14,730 nucleotides of DNA, taken from an uncultured Christensenella sp. Its GTDB lineage: Bacteria > Bacillota > Clostridia > Christensenellales > DTU072. Under the pieces are notes generated by a model that saw only the letters and a list, made by a program, of their open reading frames with translations, was not told the DNA's origin and made no database searches. The stretch spans positions 1 to 14,730 of the forward strand of contig CAJLYQ010000056.1 in assembly GCA_905210905.1 (NCBI GenBank). The letters are read 5' to 3'. Positions 6,090 through 12,076 of this stretch are shown one piece after another (position 1 is the first letter of the stretch; each line of letters starts with the position of its first letter). The position numbers were made by a program, and so were the translations under genes.

Positions 6090-6608
6090 ATGAAACGGAA
6101 AAAAACGAAAAAAATCAAAGAAAACGCCGCCGAAAAAGCGTTTATCGAACAGCAGGCGGCACGGATCGAAGAACTACGGGAAGAAAACCGCAGATTAAGC
6201 GAAATCATATCGGATTACCGCGCAAGAGAAAAAGAAATCGCAAGCGCGCTCGAATTCGCAAGAAAAAAAGGCGAAGAATACGTCGCTTTGGCAAAAGTAA
6301 AATACGCGCTCGAATGTGACAGAATAACGAAATTCAAAACGAAACTCGAAAAATTCCGCTCTAAGGAAGAACTCGTCCGCGGCTACGACAACGGTTATAA
6401 AGAACTCAAAGAATGGCGAGACGAACTCGAACGAGCCATCGCCGGGGACTTCGGCAGCGCAATGCGCGATTACGTGGACGAAAAAGAACGCCTTAGCGAC
6501 GAACACGTTCCCGACTACGGCGCAATCGCCGATTCCGTAAAAAGCGATCTGACCAAAGTTTCTCAAATCACGGAATCCGAACTGAAAGAACTCCTGGAAC
6601 AAATATAA
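6090..6608 (+). CDS. coiled-coil protein of unknown function
   Basis: 172 aa, strongly charged. Residues 1-12 are a Lys-rich head; residues 15-55 (ARIEELREENRRLSEIISDY) and about 85-120 (KELKEWRDELERAI) show heptad-like coiled-coil patterns. There is no signal peptide or membrane segment, so it is probably cytoplasmic. Codon use matches neighbouring genes, and a terminator directly follows the stop, which supports it as a real single gene. The upstream region (6040-6089) has no clear ribosome site, only GGG near the ATG; a CATAAT ends 6 nt before it, so a leaderless start is possible. Family not recognised. Confidence 0.75.
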   Translation: MKRKKTKKIKENAAEKAFIEQQAARIEELREENRRLSEIISDYRAREKEIASALEFARKKGEEYVALAKVKYALECDRITKFKTKLEKFRSKEELVRGYDNGYKELKEWRDELERAIAGDFGSAMRDYVDEKERLSDEHVPDYGAIADSVKSDLTKVSQITESELKELLEQI

Positions 6609-6777
6609 ATCCCGCCTTGAAAGCGGGATTTCCTTTACTAAAGGGATTTTCCTTTATTTGCGGATATTTGCGGAGAAACTCGGCGTCGCCGCAAGGAATT
6701 CCGCCTTCGTCGGGTATAAACCTTTCCGCAGTCGTATGCAAATCGTACTTTTCTCTCAGTTCGATTATCTTTTCCAT
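6568..6777 (-). CDS. possible small or truncated protein
   Basis: 69 aa read convergently to the coiled-coil gene, overlapping its last 41 nt and its terminator. Residues 1-45 (MEKIIELREKYDLHTTAERF and PDEGGIPCGDAEFLRKYPQ) look like real protein and use codons like the neighbours, while the last 20 residues run through the opposite gene's terminator and are doubtful. Ribosome site is poor (AAAGG 13 nt before the ATG at 6777). It may be a 5' remnant of a longer gene. Not recognised. Confidence 0.35.
   Translation of the reverse strand: MEKIIELREKYDLHTTAERFIPDEGGIPCGDAEFLRKYPQIKENPFSKGNPAFKAGFIFVPGVLSVRIP
6608..6630 (+). terminator. intrinsic terminator of the coiled-coil gene
   Basis: AATCCCGC (6608-6615), 7-nt loop, GCGGGATT (6623-6630), then TCCTTT. 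The stem begins within the stop codon. Confidence 0.7.
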
Positions 6778-6844
6778 TGTAAAGTATCGTACCTTTCGTT
6801 TTCTATTATTCTTTTGAAATTTTTTCGTTTTTAACCTTTACACG

Positions 6845-6872
6845 TTGACAACGAACGATTTTGGGATATAAC
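6845..6872 (+). promoter_or_regulatory. promoter of the ATPase gene
   Basis: -35 TTGACA (6845-6850), 16-bp spacer, -10 TATAAC (6867-6872), plus strand. Confidence 0.7.
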
Positions 6873-6878
6873 AGAATT

Positions 6879-6896
6879 GTCAAATCGTGATTTGAC
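6879..6896. promoter_or_regulatory. dyad over the ATPase transcription start
   Basis: GTCAAAT-CGTG-ATTTGAC, perfect 7-bp arms, beginning at the predicted transcription start. This is a likely repressor-binding site; the binding protein is not evident. Confidence 0.5.
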
Positions 6897-6928
6897 TAAT
6901 TTAGATTATACCTAAGGAGTGCTGTTCT

Positions 6929-8355
6929 ATGTTCACAGGTCGAGAAACGGAATTAAAGTTTTTGAACGACGCTTATTCGTCCGATCGGGCGGAATTCATC
7001 GTTTTGTACGGCAGACGACGCGTCGGGAAAACCGAACTTCTGAACGAATTCTGCAAAGACAAAAAGTGTATTTTTACACTTGCCGCGAATATACCGACAA
7101 GAAACAACTTCAGTCTTTTACCGATAAAATACACGCTTACAATATCCCGGAATTTGAATACGTCGATTGTTTCTCGAATTGGGAAGCGGCGTTTTCTTCG
7201 GTTTTGCATATTCGGACAAACGAAAAGAAACTGCTTGTGATTGACGAATTCCCCTACGCTTGCAAAGTGAACGAAAGCATTCCGTCGGTTTTGCAGGTAT
7301 TATGGGACGAAAAATTGCGCCATGAAAACGTAATGATTATCATTTGCGGAAGCGCAATGAGTTTTATCGAAAAAGAGTTGCTCGCCGAAAAAAATCCGCT
7401 ATACGGCAGGACAACGGGTATTTATAAAATGAAACCGATGCCCTACACCGACGCGATCAAATTCTTCCCGAATTTTTCAGATGAAGACAAACTTTTAGCT
7501 TATTCCATACTCGGCGGCGTTCCGCATTACCTACGGCAATTTAGCGGCAAACTTTCTTTGGAAGAAAACGTAAAACGGAATATTCTCCGTAAAGGCTGTT
7601 CGCTTTATAACGAAGTTGAATTTCTGTTAAAACAAGAACTTAGGGAAACTTCCGTTTACAACACCATCGTCGAAGCCATTGCGCTCGGAAACAATTCTTT
7701 CAGCGATATTCTGAGCAAAACTCAACTTGAAAAAAGTAAACTCAGCGTGTATCTCAAAAACTTAATCGAGATTTCTATCGTCGAAAAAGAATCTCCCGCG
7801 CTTCCTTCCGATAAAGATAAAAGCAATGCCACCAAAGGCAACTATATTCTGACCGATAATTTTTTCCGCTTTTGGTATGCGTTTGCTTATCGGAACCTAA
7901 CCGACCTTGAAAACGACGACGTCGACGGCGTTTGGAACGACGCTGTCAAAGGTAACCTTCACGACTTCGCCTCTCAACCGTTTGAAAAAGTCTGTCTCGA
8001 ATACCTGTATATCCTGAATAAGGGCAATCGGTTGCCGTTCAGAATTCACAACGCTTCGCGTTATTGGGGTAAAACCACTCGGACGATCGACGGAAAAAAA
8101 CAATCGGTCAACCTCAAAATCGATATTCTTGCCCCTGATTTCCAAAAGAAAAATTTTATCTACGGCGAATGTAAGTTCACAAACGAAGCCTTCGATATGC
8201 AACAGTTGAAAAAACTGCAATCGAAAGTTTTTCTCGAAGGCAACGTCTATTTCTATCTGTTCTCCCTTTCCGGGTTTACGAACGCCGTAAAAGAATACGC
8301 TTCGTTGCACGACAATACCGTTTTGGCGTCCGCAAACGATATCGTTTCGATCTGA
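6929..8355 (+). pseudogene. DUF234-type AAA ATPase, broken by a -1 frameshift
   Basis: Two overlapping frames together give one protein of about 475 aa. The start is the ATG at 6929, with AAGGAG 9 nt upstream. The first frame has MFTGRETELKFLNDAY and the Walker A YGRRRVGKTELL (residues 27-38). The frame must shift at the A5 run 7061-7065: adding one A would give KDKKVYFYTCREYTDKK, which continues in the second frame with Walker B LLVIDEFPY, a sensor-like ICGSAMSF, GGVPHYL, a winged-helix stretch and a C-terminal DUF234 domain with an Asp...Glu-x-Lys nuclease-like motif (KIDILAP...YGECKF). Such proteins are widespread, often multicopy, of unknown role, possibly linked to mobile elements. Loss of one A, a sequencing error, or ribosomal slippage on C-AAA-AAG could explain it; the rest of the frame is intact, so the lesion is recent or not real. 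Confidence 0.85.
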
Positions 8356-8385
8356 CATCCCGATAATAAACAACGCAAAAAAAAA

Positions 8386-8409
8386 GCACAAGACCGCCAA
8401 AACTTGTGC
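8386..8409 (+). terminator. terminator of the ATPase gene
   Basis: GCACAAG (8386-8392), 10-nt loop, CTTGTGC (8403-8409), followed by CATTTTACAGTTTTT. An A9 run precedes the stem, so it could also act leftward. Confidence 0.6.
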
Positions 8410-8493
8410 CATTTTACAGTTTTTCTCGTACGCTCGGGGTAAAAAAATAGTTCTTACCGATAGGTATACCGAACTTCCGCTTTCGGTTCGGAT

Positions 8494-8522
8494 AAAAAAA
8501 CCGCAAGTCGGAACGGCTTGCG
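8494..8522 (-). terminator. tmRNA terminator
   Basis: Minus strand: CGCAAG (8517-8522), 9-nt loop, CTTGCG (8502-8507), then G and a T7 run (8494-8500). It begins 8 nt after the tmRNA CCA. Confidence 0.8.
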
Positions 8523-8529
8523 TGTTTTA

Positions 8530-8877
8530 TGGTGGAGATGGCGAGACTTGCACTCGCGTCCTAATGAGATTAAAAGCGTCTTTCTCCATACTCAGTCCGT
8601 TGTTTTTTGTCGATCGGGTTCGTCCACGAACTCACTTCCCGATACCTTAGTTGCTTAGTCCCGTTCCCGAGTCGCAACGCTCTCGGGCTCGTTTTTCCGC
8701 GTGATTGACGCCGGAATTCCCGTCCGCGGAATACGGGGTCCGACGGCTACGCACTAAGCGGCGTAAGCGTAAGAATTTTGACTATTGTCGTTTATTTTTT
8801 AAGTTCCGTTTTTACGAAGCCGAGCCTTCGGTATGCTTAACGCTCCCTTTCACACCAGTCGAATCTGAAACACCCCC
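8530..8877 (-). ncRNA. ssrA: transfer-messenger RNA (tmRNA)
   Basis: 348 nt including encoded CCA (8530-8532). It rescues stalled ribosomes by acting as tRNA-Ala and then as a short mRNA encoding a degradation tag. The ends form a tRNA-like half: 5' GGGGGTG (8871-8877) pairs with the 3' strand next to discriminator A, with G3-U70, the alanine identity pair. The T-arm is GCGAG-TGCAAGT-CTCGC, and the conserved TTCGACTGG lies near the 5' end. The tag frame (8754-8792) reads NDNSQNSYAYAA then TAG, so the tag is A-NDNSQNSYAYAA if AAC (8790-8792) is the resume codon. The ending AYAA differs from the common ALAA. Promoter and terminator both flank it. Confidence 0.95.
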
Positions 8878-8903
8878 GTATATGATTTTCCCTTTCGTTT
8901 TAT

Positions 8904-8931
8904 GATATATGCCGTTTCGTCGTTTTGTCAA
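8904..8931 (-). promoter_or_regulatory. tmRNA promoter
   Basis: Minus strand: -35 TTGACA (8926-8931), 16-bp spacer, -10 TATATC (8904-8909). It leaves a 5' leader of about 20 nt before the mature end at 8877, to be removed by RNase P. Confidence 0.7.
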
Positions 8932-9072
8932 GCGTTATGTTCTTTTTTTGCACTTTTTTAAGGTTTCCATTCTCCCATCTCCCCTTTTATATAAAATTTT
9001 CGTTATATTTTGCATTTCCTAAAATAAAATATTATCATATTAGTAACCAATTTTCTAAGGAGGCACCTATTT

Positions 9073-9309
9073 ATGAAAAGTTTTATTTCCGCATTCGACA
9101 ATTTGCCGAAAATCGTAAAAATAATTCTCGCTCTTCCCGGTCTTGACATCGTATGGGCGATTTATCGTATCGTTAAAGGCATCGCTTATAAAAACAACGT
9201 CACCCTTATCGCCGGTATCGTCTGGTTGCTCGTAGGCTGGGCAATAACCTGGATTCTCGACATCGTTACGCTTGTGACGAAAGATACTCTTCTTTTCGCC
9301 GAGAAATAA
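9073..9309 (+). CDS. small integral membrane protein
   Basis: 78 aa, start fixed by a perfect AAGGAGG (9057-9063) 9 nt before the ATG. Two hydrophobic helices, about residues 13-33 and 44-68 (TLIAGIVWLLVGWAITWILD), separated by a short basic loop (KGIAYKNN). The size and two-helix layout recall small Pmp3/YqaE-like proteins, but I do not see a firm match. It is a single gene: tmRNA is divergent upstream and a strong terminator follows. Confidence 0.8.
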   Translation: MKSFISAFDNLPKIVKIILALPGLDIVWAIYRIVKGIAYKNNVTLIAGIVWLLVGWAITWILDIVTLVTKDTLLFAEK

Positions 9310-9330
9310 CGGTTTCTCTATCGGAAAACG

Positions 9331-9361
9331 AAAAACGGAGCGCGTCGCGTTCCGTTTTTTT
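9331..9361. terminator. convergent bidirectional terminator
   Basis: AAAAACGGAGCGC / GCGTTCCGTTTTTTT around a GTC loop, with nearly full pairing (one G-T). T-tracts occur on both strands, so it ends the small membrane gene from the left and the 9376-9879 gene from the right. Confidence 0.9.
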
Positions 9362-9375
9362 GACTTAACTTTCTA

Positions 9376-9879
9376 TTAACGCTTTTCTCTGCCGTACTCC
9401 GTTCCGCAATACGGACAAACGCTTATCGGCGAATGTGCGTCCGCAACGAACTTCGCTCCGCACGCCGTGCATACCACCGTTCTCTTTTCGGCAAACTTCT
9501 TCACGTTCGAATTAACGCTCAACTCGCCGTTCTCGTACAAATACCCCACAAGATACCGCTTGGTAATCGCCGTCTTGATTCTCTCTTCCGTTTCTTTCTC
9601 GTTCATATTGATTGCGGACGAAATTTCTTTAAGCGTGTACAAATTGTCCGTTTCCACCGCAACCACCAGCCGACGCATTATCCCCGACTGACCGAACTGT
9701 ATCCAAAGTATGGGCGAGCCGTAAAATCCGAACACTATCGCCGCTATCCCGAACCCCAGCAAAACGCCGATCCCTTTCGTCGCGCCCACTACGGTACCCG
9801 CTATTCCGAGCGGTAAACATACCGAAGCGATTATCGACCAAACAAGCAAACTTCTTCTCTTTCTTTCTATACTTTTCAT
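9376..9879 (-). CDS. membrane protein with winged-helix-like middle and zinc ribbon
   Basis: 167 aa. Hydrophobic segments at residues 10-32 and 37-62; residues 70-120 look like a small helix-turn-helix/winged-helix fold (YTLKEISSAINMNEKETEER then AITKRYLVGYLYENGEL); the C-terminus is a zinc ribbon with C137-x-x-C140 and C155-x-x-C158 (VCPYCGTEYG). The start at 9879 is supported by AAGGTGAAAG. Proteins of this layout occur in Clostridia, but no function is known to me. It has its own promoter with a dyad at the transcription start, and four DnaA boxes lie 50-130 bp further upstream. General design (two membrane helices, zinc ribbon) is shared with the 1687-2253 gene, without visible sequence similarity. 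Confidence 0.8.
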   Translation of the reverse strand: MKSIERKRRSLLVWSIIASVCLPLGIAGTVVGATKGIGVLLGFGIAAIVFGFYGSPILWIQFGQSGIMRRLVVAVETDNLYTLKEISSAINMNEKETEERIKTAITKRYLVGYLYENGELSVNSNVKKFAEKRTVVCTACGAKFVADAHSPISVCPYCGTEYGREKR

Positions 9880-9890
9880 CTTTCACCTTG

Positions 9891-9905
9891 TTAGGGTACC
9901 CCTAA
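9891..9905. promoter_or_regulatory. dyad at the start of the 9376-9879 transcript
   Basis: TTAGGG-TAC-CCCTAA, perfect 6-bp arms, just downstream of the predicted transcription start. It could be an operator or a 5' mRNA hairpin. Confidence 0.4.
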
Positions 9906-9913
9906 TTACCGTT

Positions 9914-9942
9914 ATTTTATCATATTACGCTTCCCTTCGCAA
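9914..9942 (-). promoter_or_regulatory. promoter of the 9376-9879 gene
   Basis: Minus strand: -35 TTGCGA (9937-9942), 17-bp spacer, -10 TAAAAT (9914-9919). Confidence 0.65.
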
Positions 9943-9992
9943 GCGTTCTTCCTCCAAACCGCCGTATCCGTCGCAACAAACCGCCCTTTTTC

Positions 9993-10072
9993 TGTGGATA
10001 AAAACGGTTGAAATGTGGATAACTCATACGTAAATGTGGATAACTCCCCGGTTTTAGCAATACTTATCCACA
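9993..10072. promoter_or_regulatory. DnaA-box cluster (four perfect 9-mers)
   Basis: TGTGGATAA occurs at 9993-10001, 10014-10022 and 10035-10043, spaced exactly 21 bp (two helical turns), and inverted as TTATCCACA at 10064-10072. All four are the consensus DnaA box. The cluster sits in a 225-bp gap between ogt and the 9376-9879 gene. No dnaA, dnaN or rpmH is nearby and gene direction does not switch here, so a regulatory or DnaA-titrating cluster is more likely than the chromosomal origin. Confidence 0.85.
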
Positions 10073-10104
10073 ATTTAAGTTAAGTTTGGGATACCGTAAC
10101 CGTA

Positions 10105-10593
10105 CTAAAAAACGAAATCTATGCCTTCGATTTTAAGAAGTTCCGCTTTCTTGTCAACGCCGCCCGCGTACCCGGTAATCTTCCCGTTCTTGCCGAGAAC
10201 ACGATGGCACGGCACGATTATCGCAATCGGGTTTTTGCCCACCGCACCGCCTACCGCCTGCGCCGACATTTTGATTTTTCCGCTAAGACGAGCCGCCTCT
10301 TCGGCAATCTCTCCGTAGGTGACGGTTTGTCCGTATTTTATGCTTTTCAGCCTTTCCCAAACCATATTACGGAAAGGCGTTCCGCTAAGTTTAATCGGCA
10401 AATCAAACTCCGGTTTTCTCCCCGAAAAATACTCGTCGAGCCACTCTCTCGTTCGTTCGTAAACCGACTCGTTAGGTTCGGTTAAATCGGTTTCTTCACC
10501 GTTCCGTCCGAAACTCAATCCGACGAGAAACCCGTCTTCGAACTCTGCCGTCAGCGCGCCTATCGGCGAAAAATAAAACTTTAATTCTCTCAT
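10105..10593 (-). CDS. ogt: methylated-DNA--protein-cysteine S-methyltransferase
   Basis: 162 aa suicide repair enzyme that takes the methyl group from O6-methylguanine (and O4-methylthymine) onto its own cysteine. The active-site motif IIVPCHRVLG is at residues 125-134, with Cys129 as acceptor. The DNA-binding helix region is at 85-121 (KYGQTVTYGEIAEEAARLSG, then AQAVGGAVGKNP). At the place of the conserved Arg finger (A-R-A-V-G-G in many homologues) there is Gln112. The ATG at 10593 is 3 nt after the serpin stop, and no ribosome site is visible, so translation is probably coupled to the serpin gene. Confidence 0.95.
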   Translation of the reverse strand: MRELKFYFSPIGALTAEFEDGFLVGLSFGRNGEETDLTEPNESVYERTREWLDEYFSGRKPEFDLPIKLSGTPFRNMVWERLKSIKYGQTVTYGEIAEEAARLSGKIKMSAQAVGGAVGKNPIAIIVPCHRVLGKNGKITGYAGGVDKKAELLKIEGIDFVF

Positions 10594-10596
10594 TTA

Positions 10597-11919
10597 TTAT
10601 ATGGTATTGACCGCTCCGGAAAACAGCACGGTGCCGTTGCCGTCGGTGATTAAAAACCCGAACGCCTTATTCACGATAAAATCTTCGTAAACTTTGGCGT
10701 ATTCCTGCTCTCTGTTCGCCGTCGAGGTGTTGCCGTATATTGCGGTAACCGCCGCTCCTTCTATTCCCTTTTTGTTTACTTCAAGTTGCGTAACGTGCCT
10801 TACGTCCCCGCAATATGCGTTGCGATCGTCGGTGAGAGCGGACAAATCGCACTTTTTTTGTTCGAATAAATCCGTTATGCCGAATTTTTCTTTCAACAAA
10901 TCCGCCACACCGTTATTGTAACTTGCAACGAATTCCGGAAAAAGACATCTCGTAAAGTACATAGTTTTGCTCTCTTCGTCCGAAGTAACGTATTTTGCGG
11001 TCAATGCGTCGAGAACGTTCTCGTCGGTCATAACGGTTTTTACGGACTCGCCGTCGTCGGGAAGCAAAAAGGTTATTTCACAGTTATAGTACGTATGGCA
11101 AGAAAAAGAAGTAAACCCTTTGCCGATATGTTTTTTACCGGGAAAATAACCCGATTCGAGAAGTTTTCTGCTCTTAACCGCTCCGCTCGTTTCGGTAAAG
11201 TCGTAAGGAGATTTCGTTGTCTGACAATCGTCGCCAAGCAAATTCCACACGTCTTTAACGTAAAGCGTGTTTAGCAAAATAAAGTTCGTCAAATCGTTAA
11301 AATCGAAGTCGTTGTTTATAAGTCCGTTCGTTTTGTCTTTAACGAATTCCCGCACAAGACGGTTCGATTTTGCGTTGTCGTTCCTGAAATCGGTTTGCAA
11401 AGTGGACGCGTTGAAAACCGACGAAAGCAAGTCCACACATTCGGATTTATAGTTAAGACTTTTGTCCAGCCATACGGAATTAGTGAGCAAAACTCTGCCG
11501 TTTAACTTTTCCGATCCCGTTGCGCCCGTGCAGTAGAACGAACGGTTCAGACTTTCGTTCAGTTTGAAAACCGAAGAAAACAGCGTCGACTCGTCTATAT
11601 CGAGCGCGCCCAAAATCTGCTCGGACGTGTTTCCCTGCGTGCAGGCGACCGCCATTGCCAAAGCGGAATAGAGAGAAACCGGGGAAACAGCGACGTTCCG
11701 CCCGTCGGACAAGCCGATTACTCCCGAAGTAAATTTTGCGGAAAACCCTTCAAGGCTCGTTTTTATCTCGTCGCCTAGCCGAACTTCCGATCTCGTTCCT
11801 TCAAAAGCGTTTGCCTTAACGATCGCGGTTGTCCATTGCGAAGACGAACAACCGCACACGCTCGCTCCGATCGTGAAGCACAATACTGCCAGAATAAGGA
11901 TTTTCGCCGTCTTTTTCAT
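10597..11919 (-). CDS. serpin-family lipoprotein
   Basis: 440 aa. Residues 1-23 are a signal peptide with lipobox V21-C22-G23-C24, so the mature protein should be lipid-anchored at Cys24 outside the cell. The rest is a full-length serpin fold: VAVSPVSLYSALAMAVACTQ (about 76-95) and TNSVWLDKSL, NFILLNTLYVKDVW, and a C-terminal FIVNKAFGFLITD (414-426). The hinge of the reactive loop, NKKGIEGAAVTA (382-393), keeps small residues at P12-P9 as in inhibitory serpins, though P14 is Ile rather than Thr/Ser. The loop to residue 413 is longer than usual, so the P1 residue cannot be assigned; an Arg lies in it. Bacterial serpins inhibit serine or cysteine proteases, probably host or neighbour enzymes in a gut setting. 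Strong SD (AAGGAG) and promoter precede; ogt follows. Confidence 0.92.
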   Translation of the reverse strand: MKKTAKILILAVLCFTIGASVCGCSSSQWTTAIVKANAFEGTRSEVRLGDEIKTSLEGFSAKFTSGVIGLSDGRNVAVSPVSLYSALAMAVACTQGNTSEQILGALDIDESTLFSSVFKLNESLNRSFYCTGATGSEKLNGRVLLTNSVWLDKSLNYKSECVDLLSSVFNASTLQTDFRNDNAKSNRLVREFVKDKTNGLINNDFDFNDLTNFILLNTLYVKDVWNLLGDDCQTTKSPYDFTETSGAVKSRKLLESGYFPGKKHIGKGFTSFSCHTYYNCEITFLLPDDGESVKTVMTDENVLDALTAKYVTSDEESKTMYFTRCLFPEFVASYNNGVADLLKEKFGITDLFEQKKCDLSALTDDRNAYCGDVRHVTQLEVNKKGIEGAAVTAIYGNTSTANREQEYAKVYEDFIVNKAFGFLITDGNGTVLFSGAVNTI

Positions 11920-11950
11920 AATCGCACCGCTCCTTTTTTATTCTGTAATC

Positions 11951-11980
11951 AGTATATCTTCGAAAGTTAAAAATTGTCAA
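11951..11980 (-). promoter_or_regulatory. promoter of the serpin-ogt operon
   Basis: Minus strand: -35 TTGACA (11975-11980), 18-bp spacer, -10 TATACT (11951-11956). Confidence 0.75.
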
Positions 11981-12043
11981 TAGTCGTAACGTGCGCGCGC
12001 CGATTTGTCCGATAAAACGACCGTGTTTTTATATGGATTCCGA

Positions 12044-12073
12044 TAAAAACGGCTGCCGATAATGGCAGCCGTT
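12044..12073 (-). terminator. asnB terminator
   Basis: Minus strand: AACGGCTGCC / GGCAGCCGTT, perfect 10-bp stem with a 6-nt loop, followed by TTTTT. It begins 4 nt after the asnB stop. Confidence 0.9.
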
Positions 12074-12076
12074 AGT

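Noticed and set aside
6919..6928. ATG at 6919 as start of the ATPase
   Set aside because: It gives a continuous long frame but a meaningless N-terminus; the frame from 6929 encodes the conserved Walker A region and follows AAGGAG at the right distance.
8705..8905. 66-codon plus-strand frame
   Set aside because: It lies inside the tmRNA gene on the opposite strand.
9943..10104. Chromosomal origin (oriC)
   Set aside because: Four DnaA boxes are present, but dnaA, dnaN and rpmH are absent, genes on both sides are on the same strand, and I see no clear AT-rich unwinding element with DnaA-trios. A GC-skew plot would decide.
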